Source of the DNA: Vulcanimicrobiota bacterium
GTDB taxonomy: Bacteria; Vulcanimicrobiota; Vulcanimicrobiia; Vulcanimicrobiales; Vulcanimicrobiaceae
DNA: 64,000 nt
Direction: 5' to 3'
NCBI GenBank assembly: GCA_013036095.1
Contig: JAAXCW010000004.1
Location: 186,001 to 250,000 of the forward strand
Position 1 is the first letter of the stretch; the number at the start of each line of letters is the position of its first letter. Below the pieces are notes generated by a model. That model was given only the letters and a program-made list of their open reading frames with translations. It was not told the origin of the DNA and did no database searches. Below are positions 36,400-45,226 of the stretch, one piece after another. The translations under genes and the position numbers were made by a program.

Positions 36400-38258
36400 G
36401 CTTTCGCCTCATCCGCGCTGCGCAGCATCCGGTAATCGCCGCTGCGCACCGTTATACCGCGCGCGTCGAACCATTCCAAGAGAGGCACGGCATATTTGCG
36501 TGACGTGCCGATGAGATCGCGGAACTCCGCCATCGTCATGCGGCCGTGCTCGCGCACGAACCCTTGCAGCCGCGCGCGAATCTGCGTGATCTGCGTGCCG
36601 CGATAGAGCTCCTCGTTGACCTTCACGAAAGCACCTTTGGCAAGGAGCATATCGAAAGCCCTTCCGGCGCCCGCGACGGGTGACTGCCGCACGCGCGCGG
36701 CGACGGCCGCGATTTCGGCCGGCAGAAACGGGTTCGCCGAATCTGCCGGAACCAGTTCTTCAAAAAACGCCTGTTGCTCGGCGGTGAGCTGAGGGGTATG
36801 TCCGACGGTCGAAAAAAAGCCCGCGCGACGCGCGAGGCGGCCTTCTTCGGCAAAAGCATTCAGTAAGCGAACCAGCAGCGCTTCGGGCACGTCGAGGGCG
36901 CGTGCGATCGTCATCGACGTGGCGCCCATCGCCCACGGTTCGCGCGTTTCGGCTTCTTCCAAAAAACGCAAGACCGCTTGCAGCAGTTTCTCGGCATGGG
37001 TCGCGTCAACAAAAGCCGGCGGCCGCAACACCGCAAACACGTCGCCGCTGCTCTCCAAGTTCTTGAGCAGCGCTTCGACGCGCGCCTCGCGCAGGTTGGC
37101 TTCACGCGAAATTTCGACCGCCGTCAGCGCGGCGAGCGCGCGCCGCAAGACGCCGAGCACCGCCTCCTCGTCGTGCGATTTTACGCTGCTTTTCTCTGCC
37201 GCGGCGGCGGGGCTTTCGATTCGTCCGCCGCCAAGCAAATTTTTGGGCGAAAGTCGCCGCACGACGAATGCCGTTCCGGGATAAGCCACCGTCGCGCGCC
37301 GCAAAAAAATCGTGCCGCCGATCGTCGCGCCCTCGCGCGGGTCCTCACCGAGCACCAGCGTTCCCAAAATTTCCGCCGACCCAATGTACGCGCGGACCGG
37401 ATTGCGGCGCCGCAAGATCGGCAGCGCCTCGCTGAGCGGAGTGAATTGGACCGCAAACGTTTGCGCGGGCGCGAGTTCGGATGCGACCAGCACCTCGCCG
37501 CGCGCGATCTCGGAAACTTCCACGCCCGGCAAGTTAGCGGCGACGCGCGCACCGCCCGCGACGGTTTGCTGCGGCTGGCCGAAACTTTGCAGACTGCGAA
37601 TGCGCACCGCGCGGCCGCTCGGTTCGAGCTTTACACGATCCCCAACACTCAAGGTTCCTTGCATCAGCGTTCCGGTGACGATCGTTCCGTGACCCGGTAA
37701 CACGAAGACGCGATCGATAGGCAAATACGCCGGCGCATCGGGATTGCGCGGCGGGAATTGCGCTAAGATCGATTGCATGCTCCCCTGCAGTTCGTCCAAG
37801 CCTGCGCCCGTCGTGCTCGAGACCGGTATCAGCGGCGCGTCTTGCGCGATCGTTCCTTGCAGCGCGCGAGCGATCGCTTCGCAGCTGCGCGCGAGCTCTT
37901 CAGAGGAAAGCAGGTCGGATTTTGTTACCGCGACGATCGTGGCGCGCACATTGAGGTAGCGCAGAATCTGCAAGTGCTCGAGCGTCTGCGGGCGCACGCC
38001 TTCATCGGCCGCGACCACGAGCAGCAGCAATTCCATGCCGGCGGCGCCCGCCAGCATGTTGTGCAAAAAACGTTCGTGACCGGGAACGTCGATGATGCCC
38101 GCCTCGACGCCGTCCAAACGCAAATGCGCGAAGCCGAGGTCGAGCGTCATGCCGCGCATCTGTTCTTCGAGCCAGCGATCCGGATTGGTACCGGTGAGCG
38201 CGTTCACGAGCGCGGATTTTCCGTGGTCGACGTGCCCCGCCGTGCCGACAATGTGCAT
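36396..38258 (-). CDS. selB: Selenocysteine-specific translation factor SelB
   Basis: A 620-residue protein. G1 [20 protein letters not shown], switch [18 protein letters not shown] and G4 AVTKSDLL form an EF-Tu-like domain that binds GTP and Sec-tRNA-Sec. Domains II and III follow. The C-terminal ~200 residues are winged-helix repeats that bind the SECIS hairpin of selenoprotein mRNAs (ending [20 protein letters not shown]). The start is ATG at 38258, two bases from the selA stop. With selA, the tRNA-Sec gene and an expected selD elsewhere, this shows that the organism decodes UGA as Sec. Confidence 0.96.
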   Translation of the reverse strand: MHIVGTAGHVDHGKSALVNALTGTNPDRWLEEQMRGMTLDLGFAHLRLDGVEAGIIDVPGHERFLHNMLAGAAGMELLLLVVAADEGVRPQTLEHLQILRYLNVRATIVAVTKSDLLSSEELARSCEAIARALQGTIAQDAPLIPVSSTTGAGLDELQGSMQSILAQFPPRNPDAPAYLPIDRVFVLPGHGTIVTGTLMQGTLSVGDRVKLEPSGRAVRIRSLQSFGQPQQTVAGGARVAANLPGVEVSEIARGEVLVASELAPAQTFAVQFTPLSEALPILRRRNPVRAYIGSAEILGTLVLGEDPREGATIGGTIFLRRATVAYPGTAFVVRRLSPKNLLGGGRIESPAAAAEKSSVKSHDEEAVLGVLRRALAALTAVEISREANLREARVEALLKNLESSGDVFAVLRPPAFVDATHAEKLLQAVLRFLEEAETREPWAMGATSMTIARALDVPEALLVRLLNAFAEEGRLARRAGFFSTVGHTPQLTAEQQAFFEELVPADSANPFLPAEIAAVAARVRQSPVAGAGRAFDMLLAKGAFVKVNEELYRGTQITQIRARLQGFVREHGRMTMAEFRDLIGTSRKYAVPLLEWFDARGITVRSGDYRMLRSADEAKA

Positions 38259-38260
38259 GC

Positions 38261-39592
38261 TTACAGCGCTTTGAGCGCTGCTATCGCGACGGCATCTTCG
38301 GATGGCGCGATCGTGCGCATATCCAGAATCAGCTGCCCGCCTTCGATCCGCGCGATAACCGGCCGATCGTTTTTTCTCAACGCCGCGGCAGCCGCAGTCG
38401 CTCCGGCCCGCGGCCGCAACGCGACACCCACCGACGGCAGCGCCGATTGGGGCAGCGATCCTCCGCCTGCATATGACGTCGTTTCGATGACCCCTGCGCC
38501 TTCGATCGCCTTTGCGTACGCGCCGGCGCGCGCGCGCAACTCATCGATCGTTGCCGAAAGCATCGCGTAAAACGGAAGCTCGCTGCGCCGCTCGGGTGCG
38601 GCCCAAATGCGCAACGTTTCCGTGAGGGCGGCCAGCGTGAGTTTGTCGACGCGGAGTGCGCGAAGCAGCGGATTCGCACGCAGCCGCGCGATGAGCGTGG
38701 CGGATCCCGCGATGATTCCGGCTTGCGGTCCGCCCAAAAGTTTGTCTCCGGAAAAGGTGACGAGATCGACGCCATCGGCGATGGCCTCTTGCACCGTGCG
38801 CTCGTGCGCGAGTCCATACTGCGCGAGATCGGTGAGCGCTCCGCTTCCCAAATCTTCCAGCACGGGAATGCCCGCACGCCGGCCGAGTTCCACTAACTCC
38901 TTCGGATCGGGCTCGTGCGTGAATCCGGTTATCGCATAGTTCGACGGATGCGCGCGCATCAACAGCGCGGTGTGCGGCGAAAGCGCACGTTCGTAATCTT
39001 CGATATACACTTTGTTCGTCGCGCCGGCTTCCACAAGCCGCGCGCCGGTGCGCTCCAACACGTCGGGCAGGCGGAAGCCGCCGCCGATTTCGATGAGTTG
39101 GCTACGTGCGACGATGACGTCGCGGCCTTTGGCAAAGGTGTCGAGCACCAGCAACACCGCGGCGGCGCAATTATTCACCACGAGCGCGCTCTGGGCTCCG
39201 GTGACCGAGGCCAGCAGCGAAACGGCGCGGCCGTAGCGCGAGCCGCGCTCGCCGCGTTCCAAATCATACTCGACGTTCGAATAACTCGCACCGATGCGAT
39301 CGACTCCCGCCAACGCCGCCGCTGCGAGCGGAGCGCGTCCGAGATTCGTATGCAATAAAATACCGGTCGCGTTTACAACCCGAACGAGCGATTCGAAGGC
39401 GCCGGCTTGCAGGCGATCGATGACGCTCGTGCAGAGCGACTCGAACGAATAGCCGCTGTTTAACGGAGCGTGGCGTGCATCTTCCAATGTCTGCGCGATG
39501 CTGCGCTTGATGTTCTCTCTGCCGACGACGCCCTCGAACGTGGCGATCCGGGGGTCGTCTAAAAACCGGTTTACGGCCGGCAGCTGCCTCAA
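38261..39592 (-). CDS. selA: L-seryl-tRNA(Sec) selenium transferase SelA
   Basis: A 443-residue PLP enzyme of normal length. RVVNATGILLHTNLGRAPLA (N-terminal signature), RYGRAVSLLASVTGAQSALV, VNNCAAAVLLVL, and the PLP lysine motif TFSGDKLLGGPQAG are all present. It converts Ser-tRNA-Sec to Sec-tRNA-Sec using selenophosphate. ATG overlaps the trxA stop (ATGA), and selB follows two bases after its stop. Confidence 0.96.
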   Translation of the reverse strand: MRQLPAVNRFLDDPRIATFEGVVGRENIKRSIAQTLEDARHAPLNSGYSFESLCTSVIDRLQAGAFESLVRVVNATGILLHTNLGRAPLAAAALAGVDRIGASYSNVEYDLERGERGSRYGRAVSLLASVTGAQSALVVNNCAAAVLLVLDTFAKGRDVIVARSQLIEIGGGFRLPDVLERTGARLVEAGATNKVYIEDYERALSPHTALLMRAHPSNYAITGFTHEPDPKELVELGRRAGIPVLEDLGSGALTDLAQYGLAHERTVQEAIADGVDLVTFSGDKLLGGPQAGIIAGSATLIARLRANPLLRALRVDKLTLAALTETLRIWAAPERRSELPFYAMLSATIDELRARAGAYAKAIEGAGVIETTSYAGGGSLPQSALPSVGVALRPRAGATAAAAALRKNDRPVIARIEGGQLILDMRTIAPSEDAVAIAALKAL

Positions 39593-39915
39593 TTCAAATG
39601 TTTGCTGAGCATCGATGTGATCGTTTGCTCAGAAACGTATCCCACGATGCGATCGACGGCTTTGCCGCCCTTGAAAAGAATGAGACAAGGAATGCCCGAG
39701 ACTTGATACTCGCCGGCCAATTGCGGATTGTCGTCGGTATTGAGCTTCACGAACTTCGCACGCCCGGCATGCGCAGTCGCGACTTTCTCGACCACGGGCG
39801 AAAGCATCTTGCACGGCCCGCACCACGGCGCCCAAAAGTCGACGAGAACGGGTTCCCCCGATCCTAAGACTTCCTGTTGAAAATCTGTCTGCGATACGTC
39901 GGCTAAAGCGCTCAC
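39589..39915 (-). CDS. trxA: Thioredoxin
   Basis: A 108-residue thioredoxin with DFWAPWCGPCKMLSP (C32, C35), the buried Asp (VLVDFW), and the cis-Pro GIPCLILFKGGK with an extra Cys after Pro. It reduces disulfides in cytoplasmic proteins. It is the first gene of the trxA-selA-selB-ade-clpB run, so the operon promoter should lie in the 138-bp gap towards gyrA. Confidence 0.96.
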   Translation of the reverse strand: MSALADVSQTDFQQEVLGSGEPVLVDFWAPWCGPCKMLSPVVEKVATAHAGRAKFVKLNTDDNPQLAGEYQVSGIPCLILFKGGKAVDRIVGYVSEQTITSMLSKHLN

Positions 39916-39974
39916 TGGTTGTTCATTCCTCCGTACTGTTTAAAACTTGCTATTGCTACTGGGTTTCGGGGGGA

Positions 39975-39997
39975 CCCCGCGGGCTCCGCCCGCGGGG
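39975..39997. other. Very GC-rich perfect hairpin between gyrA and trxA
   Basis: ccccgcgggc and gcccgcgggg form a 10-bp perfect stem with a 3-base loop. A less regular gcgcg-rich tract continues to about 40020. On the minus strand it lies between the end of gyrA and the trxA start; no U-tract follows. It could block exonucleases, pause polymerase, or act as an attenuator in the leader of the trxA operon. Confidence 0.6.
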
Positions 39998-40042
39998 GGC
40001 GCGAAGCGCGCAGCGCGGAGTGCCGGTTAAACCCTATGGGGT

Positions 40043-40070
40043 CCCCAATGGACCTACAGGTCCATTGGGG
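40043..40070 (-). terminator. Perfect 12-bp hairpin around the gyrA stop codon (possible terminator or mRNA stabiliser)
   Basis: ccccaatggacc and ggtccattgggg pair over 12 bp with a 4-base loop (tgta on the minus strand). The gyrA stop TAG uses two loop bases and one stem base. No U-run follows, so Rho-independent termination is not certain. A stem of this length at the 3' end would also protect the message. Confidence 0.55.
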
Positions 40071-42564
40071 TTTGCTGCGGTTCCCCGGTGATCTCCGTGA
40101 GTTGCGCCGCCTGCTTGCCCAGGTTGGTGATGGCGATGACTTCGTCGCCTTCGCCCAGGCGCTGCAGGCGAACGCCCTTTGTCGAACGGCCGGCCTTGCG
40201 AATCTCGCCGACTTTGATGCGAATCACTTGGTTTGCCGAAGTGATCATCAGCAGCTGGTCTTCGGCCGCCACTAATATCTGATCGACGACCCGCCCGATG
40301 TCTTCGCGCTCCTTGGCAAACGCCTTGACGCCTTTGCCTCCGCGCGCCGTATGACGGTACTCGCTGATCGGCGTGCGTTTGCCGAAAGCGCGCGTGGTAA
40401 CGAGCAGCACTTCGCGGCGCTCGTCTTCGACGACGTCCATGGCAATAAGCGTGTCGCCCGTGTCCAGGGTCATTGCCTTCACGCCCCGCGCGTTGCGTCC
40501 CATCGGACGTACGCCCTTTTCGTTGAAGTGCACGGCCATGCCGCGCTGCGATGCCAAGATGATGTCGCGAGTACCGTCGGAGAGGTCGACCGAAAGCAAT
40601 TCGTCGCCATCGTCGAGGTTGATCGCGTTGAGCCCGTTGCGGCGCACGTTGGCGAATTCGTCAAGTTTGGTTTTCTTGATGACGCCCTTGCGCGTGACCA
40701 TCACCATGTAGCGCTCGCCGCCGAATTGCGTGACGGGAAAGACCGCAGTGACCTCTTCGCCGGGCGGCAGCGTCAGGAGATTGACGAGCGCGGTGCCGCG
40801 CGCTTGCCGCGTGGTATCGGGGATTTCGAACCCGCGCAGTCTATACGCGCGTCCCTTATTGGTAAAGAACAGCACGTGATCGTGCGTCTTCGTAATGAAG
40901 AAATTACGCACGATGTCCTCTTGTTTGAGGTTCGCGATACCGATGACGCCGCGGCCGCCGCGGTTCTGCGTCTTGAACGTGTCGACCGAGACGCGCTTGA
41001 TGTATCCGCCGACCGTATAGGTCACGACGACGTCGATATTCGGAATCAGCGCTTCGACTGAAAACTCGTCTTCGGCCGGGATGATTTCGGTGCGGCGATC
41101 GTCGCCGAATTTTTTCTTGACGTCCTGCACTTCGGCTTTAATGATGGCCAAAATGCGGCGCGGGCTTTTGAGAATATCTTGCAGTTCGGCGATCAATTTG
41201 ATCAGATCGCGGTACTCGTCTTCGATCTTTTGCCGCTCGAGACCGACTAGCGTGCGCAGGCGCATGTCGACAATTGCCGCCGCTTGCACATCGCTCAGTT
41301 TGAAACGCTTGACCAGTTTCTCGCGCGCTTCGTCGGTCGTCTGGCTGCCGCGCACGATCTCGATGACCTCGTCAATGTTGTCGAGCGCGATGCGGTAGCC
41401 TTCGAGCAGATGCGCGCGCTCTTCGGCTTTGCGCAGATCGTAGGCCGTGCGTTTTTGCACGACGTCTTTGCGGTGCGCGATGTAGTGCTCGAGCAGCGCC
41501 TTGAGCGGAAGCACTTGCGGCTCGAGCGGCACGGAGCCATCGGGACGCGGCGGGCCGGCGGGCACCAGCGCGAGCATGTTGTATCCGAAGCTCGACTGCA
41601 GCGGCGTGTGCTTATAGAGCTGGTTCAGCACGATCTTTGGCGTCGCGCTGCGCTGCAGTTCCACGACGACGCGCATGCCTTTACGGTTGGACTCGTCGTG
41701 CAGCGCGGAGATGCCCTGAATGCGTTTCTCGGCGTGCGCTTCGGCGATCGCTTCTACGATGCGCCCGCGATACACTTGATACGGAATCTCGGATATGATG
41801 ATCTTATGCTTGCCGCGCTCTTCGACGATCTCGGCCTTGCCGCGAATGATAATCGAGCCGCGTCCGGTTTTGTAGGCTTCCTTGATCGCCTCGTGTCCCA
41901 TGACCGTGCCGCCGGTCGGAAAATCCGGACCTTGCACGATCGCGCACAAGGCGTCGTCGTCAACCTTGGGATCGTCGATGATCGCCGCGATCGCGTCGGC
42001 AATTTCGTTGAGATTGTGCGGCGGAATATTTGTCGCCATGCCCACTGCGATGCCGCTGGAGCCGTTGAGCAGCAGCTGCGGCAATTTGCCGGGCAGAACC
42101 GTCGGCTCGGTCCCTTGATTATCGAAGTTGGCAACGAACGGAACCGTCTCTTTGTCGATATCGCTCAGCACCTCGAGCGACGTACGCGCCAGCCGGGCTT
42201 CCGTATACCGGTAGGCGGCCGGCGGGTCGGGATCGATCGATCCGAAGTTGCCGTGCCCGTCAACCAGCGGATAACGCAGCGTAAAATCCTGCGCCAAACG
42301 CACCAGCGCGTCGTACACCGAACTGTCGCCGTGCGGATGGTAGGATTTCAGAACTTCGCCGATGATACCGGCGCACTTGCGGTGCTGCTTGGTGGGGTCC
42401 ATCCCCATTTCGCGCATGGCGAACAGGATGCGGCGCTGGACCGGTTTGAGGCCGTCGCGCACGTCGGGGAGCGCCCGGGATGCAATGACGGACATCGCAT
42501 AGGAGAGGTAACTCTCCCGCATTTCGTCTTCGACATTGATCTGCGTTATGATATCGTTATTCAC
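40054..42564 (-). CDS. gyrA: DNA gyrase subunit A
   Basis: An 836-residue protein. The active-site tyrosine is Y120 in [10 protein letters not shown]. The quinolone-determining region reads [17 protein letters not shown] with Ser81 and Asp85, equal to E. coli Ser83 and Asp87, the unmutated residues. The GyrA-box in the C-terminal beta-pinwheel is QNRGGRGV, a variant of QRRGGKG, which supports gyrase rather than topoisomerase IV. It starts 25 bp from the divergent tsaE gene. Its stop lies in a perfect hairpin. Confidence 0.97.
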   Translation of the reverse strand: MNNDIITQINVEDEMRESYLSYAMSVIASRALPDVRDGLKPVQRRILFAMREMGMDPTKQHRKCAGIIGEVLKSYHPHGDSSVYDALVRLAQDFTLRYPLVDGHGNFGSIDPDPPAAYRYTEARLARTSLEVLSDIDKETVPFVANFDNQGTEPTVLPGKLPQLLLNGSSGIAVGMATNIPPHNLNEIADAIAAIIDDPKVDDDALCAIVQGPDFPTGGTVMGHEAIKEAYKTGRGSIIIRGKAEIVEERGKHKIIISEIPYQVYRGRIVEAIAEAHAEKRIQGISALHDESNRKGMRVVVELQRSATPKIVLNQLYKHTPLQSSFGYNMLALVPAGPPRPDGSVPLEPQVLPLKALLEHYIAHRKDVVQKRTAYDLRKAEERAHLLEGYRIALDNIDEVIEIVRGSQTTDEAREKLVKRFKLSDVQAAAIVDMRLRTLVGLERQKIEDEYRDLIKLIAELQDILKSPRRILAIIKAEVQDVKKKFGDDRRTEIIPAEDEFSVEALIPNIDVVVTYTVGGYIKRVSVDTFKTQNRGGRGVIGIANLKQEDIVRNFFITKTHDHVLFFTNKGRAYRLRGFEIPDTTRQARGTALVNLLTLPPGEEVTAVFPVTQFGGERYMVMVTRKGVIKKTKLDEFANVRRNGLNAINLDDGDELLSVDLSDGTRDIILASQRGMAVHFNEKGVRPMGRNARGVKAMTLDTGDTLIAMDVVEDERREVLLVTTRAFGKRTPISEYRHTARGGKGVKAFAKEREDIGRVVDQILVAAEDQLLMITSANQVIRIKVGEIRKAGRSTKGVRLQRLGEGDEVIAITNLGKQAAQLTEITGEPQQTPMDL

Positions 42565-42589
42565 TGCACCACGCTGATTCGCCGCAAAG

Positions 42590-42991
42590 ATGGAACGAAC
42601 ATTTTACAATGAAGCGCAGCTGCGCGCGTTCGCAGCCGAGTTCGGAAGGGGCCTGAAAGCCGGCGACGTGGTCGGTCTTTCCGGTGCCCTGGGCTCGGGA
42701 AAAACGGCCTTCGTGAAAGGGCTCGCTGCGGGCCGGGAGGCGACGAGTCCGTCCTTTACGTTTTGGCACCGCTACGACGGCACGCCGCCGATCGACCATC
42801 TCGATCTCTATCGCATCGAGGACGATCGCGAACTGACCGAGCTCGGGCTGGACGAAGCTTTCGACGGCAGTTCGATCGTATTGATCGAATGGTGCGAGCG
42901 CGCCGGAAACATTTTACCGCGGCCCAATTACGCGATCGTCATCGAAGGCAAAGGCGACGAACCGCGGAGCGTGCGCGTGCAAACGCAATGA
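42590..42991 (+). CDS. tsaE: tRNA threonylcarbamoyladenosine biosynthesis ATPase TsaE
   Basis: A 133-residue P-loop ATPase. Walker A GALGSGKTAFVKGLA (K38), the TsaE-typical SPSFTFWHRY, and HLDLYRIEDDRELTELGLDE. It supports assembly and turnover of the TsaB-TsaD complex that makes t6A37 in ANN-decoding tRNAs. First gene of the tsaE-tsaB-rimI-yqeK-rsfS run; its stop overlaps the tsaB ATG (ATGA). Confidence 0.94.
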   Translation: MERTFYNEAQLRAFAAEFGRGLKAGDVVGLSGALGSGKTAFVKGLAAGREATSPSFTFWHRYDGTPPIDHLDLYRIEDDRELTELGLDEAFDGSSIVLIEWCERAGNILPRPNYAIVIEGKGDEPRSVRVQTQ

Positions 42992-43629
42992 TCGTCCTGG
43001 GCATCGACGCGGGATTGGGGACGTTTTCGGCCGCGCTTTTCGAGAACGGCCACGCGGGCGCGAGCCGAGAGTTGCCGGGAAAGTCCGCCTTGGAAGACGG
43101 GATGCGGGCCATTTCCGATATCGTAGCGGGGCGGCGCATCGAACGGATCGGCGTCGGCATCGGACCCGGCAGCTTCACCGGCGTCCGCATCGCCATCAGT
43201 TACGCCAAGGCGCTCGCGCTCGGCTGGAACGTGCCGCTCTGCGGCATTTCGACCTTCGACGCGCTGGAATGCGGGCTCGATACGGGCGGCCGCCCCTTGC
43301 TTACCGTCGTGCGCGGACGGGAAGGCGTCATTTCCGTACGCCTGCGGGCGGGCGATTCGGAACGGCGCGCGTCCGGGTACATTCGCGACGTGTTTGAAAC
43401 GCTGCAACCCGAGCTGCCGCCCGCGGCCGTCCTCACCGGAAACGGCGCGGAGGACGTGCGCGCCGCGCTTGGCGAACGCGCAATTGAAGTGACCATTCTT
43501 CCACGCGCAATCGAACCCGCCGCACTTGCGATTGCAATGCTGGCGGCGCAGCGCGAGCCGGCGAAATCAGTACATGAAGTGCGCGCCGATTACGGCGAGC
43601 TCCCGGCTGTAAGTCTTCCGAAGAAATGA
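42988..43629 (+). CDS. tsaB: tRNA threonylcarbamoyladenosine biosynthesis protein TsaB
   Basis: ATG at 42988 overlaps the tsaE stop as ATGA. The ~213-residue product starts MIVLGIDAGLGTFSAALFEN and carries GVGIGPGSFTGVRIAISYAK, the characteristic TsaB motif. The ASKHA fold is complete, without the TsaD metal histidines, so it is the non-catalytic scaffold partner. The stop overlaps the rimI start (ATGA). Confidence 0.93.
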   Translation: MIVLGIDAGLGTFSAALFENGHAGASRELPGKSALEDGMRAISDIVAGRRIERIGVGIGPGSFTGVRIAISYAKALALGWNVPLCGISTFDALECGLDTGGRPLLTVVRGREGVISVRLRAGDSERRASGYIRDVFETLQPELPPAAVLTGNGAEDVRAALGERAIEVTILPRAIEPAALAIAMLAAQREPAKSVHEVRADYGELPAVSLPKK

Positions 43630-44162
43630 AGCTCGATCCGCGTCCGGTTGCCGCCGGTGGCGAACATCTCTCGATCACGCCGATGGCCGGATCCGACGTG
43701 CGAGAAGTTATGCGGATCGAACAGCAGTCGTTCACGACCACCTGGCCGGCCAACGCATTCTATCAAGAGCTGAACGATAATAAGCTCGCGCATTACTATG
43801 TAGGCCGGATTGGCGAGAACATCGTCGCCTACGGCGGCATTTGGGTCATCCTCGAAGATTCGCACATTACGACGATCGCCGTGGAACCGCGTCACCGTGG
43901 CCGCCGCTACGGCGAAGTCATGCTGATCAAATTGCTCGACGAAGCCATCGCGCGGGGCGCTTCCTGGATGACGCTCGAAGTGCGCGAAAGCAACGACGTC
44001 GCGCAAGCGCTCTACCGCAAGTACGGCTTCACCACCGTTTCCACGCGGCGCGGTTACTACAGCGACAACAACGAGAACGCGCTGGTGATGTGGGCCGGCA
44101 ATATGAAAAGCGAGATCTACAGTAACCGGCTGCGCGCGCTGCGCTCCACGCTTACCGGGTGA
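43626..44162 (+). CDS. rimI: Ribosomal-protein-alanine N-acetyltransferase RimI
   Basis: A 178-residue GNAT protein with REVMRIEQQSFTTTWPANAF (N-terminal RimI motif), AVEPRHRGRRYGEVMLIKLL (acetyl-CoA loop) and ALYRKYGFTTVSTRRGYYSD with ENALVMW at the end. The family acetylates the N-terminal alanine of S18 and is commonly encoded beside tsaB. A short C-terminal tail follows the conserved domain. The stop overlaps the yqeK GTG (GTGA). Confidence 0.92.
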   Translation: MKLDPRPVAAGGEHLSITPMAGSDVREVMRIEQQSFTTTWPANAFYQELNDNKLAHYYVGRIGENIVAYGGIWVILEDSHITTIAVEPRHRGRRYGEVMLIKLLDEAIARGASWMTLEVRESNDVAQALYRKYGFTTVSTRRGYYSDNNENALVMWAGNMKSEIYSNRLRALRSTLTG

Positions 44163-44755
44163 CCTTTACGGAGCTTTGCAAGCGCGTTCGCAAACATATC
44201 GGACAAGAACACCGCTATGAACATTGCGTGCGCGTCGCGCGCATGGCCGAAAACTTGGCGCGCGTTCACGGAGCGGATCCCGAAAAAGCGCGAGACGCCG
44301 GAATGCTTCACGATTTGGCGCGCCTCTACTCTAACGAACGCCTCCTCGCCGAGTGCGAGCAGCGCGGCATGACCATCAGCGACTTCGAGCGGGCGCACCC
44401 GATCGTGCTGCACGCGCCGCTGAGCGCCGAGCTCGCGCGCTCGGAGTTCGGCGTCACCGATCCGGAAGTGCTCTCGGCGATCGCCAAGCACACCCTCGCA
44501 GCGGGTGAGATGTCGGTGCTGGATTGCGTTCTCTATTTAGCCGACGGGCTCGAACCCGGCCGCGACTATCCCGAGCGGGCGCCCCTGGCGGAAATGGCGG
44601 GGCGCGACCTTCCCGGAGCGATGCGCGCAACGATCGAGTCGTCTTTGCGGTATCTCAGCAGCAAGCACTTGCCGCTCGCCCCGCAGACGGCGGCGGCAAT
44701 GCGAGTGTTCGGCGCACACACTACGACGGAGGCAACCACTGCCCGACATTCTTGA
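44159..44755 (+). CDS. yqeK: HD-domain phosphohydrolase YqeK
   Basis: A 198-residue protein. HEHCVRVARMAENLARVHGA-like metal-binding helices (EHCVRVARMA), the HD dyad AGMLHDLARLY, and IAKHTLAAGEMSVLDCVLYL ADGLEPGR are the YqeK (diadenosine tetraphosphate hydrolase) signature. It cleaves Ap4A symmetrically. The GTG start overlaps the rimI stop. yqeK is normally followed by rsfS, as here. Confidence 0.9.
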   Translation: MTFTELCKRVRKHIGQEHRYEHCVRVARMAENLARVHGADPEKARDAGMLHDLARLYSNERLLAECEQRGMTISDFERAHPIVLHAPLSAELARSEFGVTDPEVLSAIAKHTLAAGEMSVLDCVLYLADGLEPGRDYPERAPLAEMAGRDLPGAMRATIESSLRYLSSKHLPLAPQTAAAMRVFGAHTTTEATTARHS

Positions 44756-45080
44756 GATCGTGCGGACGGCCGCAGCGGATAAAAAAGGCGAACAGTTCAT
44801 GGAGATCGACGTCGCCGGCAAAACGATCATCGCCGACAAGTTCGTCGTCGTCAGCGGCCGATCGAAAGTGCAAACGCGAGCCATTGCCGACGCCATCACC
44901 GAGAACATCAAAGCGGCCGGCATGCGCGTCGGCCGTCTCGAAGGATACTCCGAAGGTACGTGGATTTTGCTCGACCTGGGGGATATCGTGGTGCACATCT
45001 TTACGCCCGAGCAGCGTGCGTTCTATAATCTCGAACGCCTGTGGGCGCCTGCGTCTGAGCGGCAAGCGCAAAGCTCGTGA
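44739..45080 (+). CDS. rsfS: Ribosomal silencing factor RsfS, CTG start with strong ribosome-binding site
   Basis: The conserved N-terminus of the family (LPDILEIVRTAAADKKGEQF, residues 1-20) is encoded upstream of the first GTG (44760). Its first codon is CTG at 44739, preceded by a perfect GGAGG at 44728-44732 with 6-base spacing. The rest is complete: IADKFVVVSGRSKVQTRAIA (core beta-alpha) and WILLDLGDIVVHIFTPEQRA, FYNLERLW. RsfS binds L14 and blocks subunit joining under starvation. The alternative GTG at 44760 lacks an SD and cuts conserved residues. Confidence 0.92.
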   Translation: MPDILEIVRTAAADKKGEQFMEIDVAGKTIIADKFVVVSGRSKVQTRAIADAITENIKAAGMRVGRLEGYSEGTWILLDLGDIVVHIFTPEQRAFYNLERLWAPASERQAQSS

Positions 45081-45223
45081 GCGGAAAATCCAAAGTCAGG
45101 TATACGACGCAATCGTCGCGGCGCCGCGGTCAGGCGCTGCTGCGCCTGGGAGTGTGGATCTTTATCTTCGTCTTCGCGCTGACCGTGGTCGGCGGCTTAA
45201 TCGGTTTTGTCTTCGTAAAATAG
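45077..45223 (+). CDS. Very small single-membrane-helix protein (48 aa)
   Basis: GTG at 45077 overlaps the rsfS stop (GTGA). The product has a basic, cytoplasmic N-terminus (SGKSKVRYTTQSSRRRG) and one membrane helix (VWIFIFVFALTVVGGLIGFV). In many genomes an LCP/LytR-family gene with such an N-terminal anchor follows rsfS; here only the anchor-like part exists. It ends 3 bp before the convergent DUF4239 gene. Function unknown. Confidence 0.55.
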   Translation: MSGKSKVRYTTQSSRRRGQALLRLGVWIFIFVFALTVVGGLIGFVFVK

Positions 45224-45226
45224 CTG

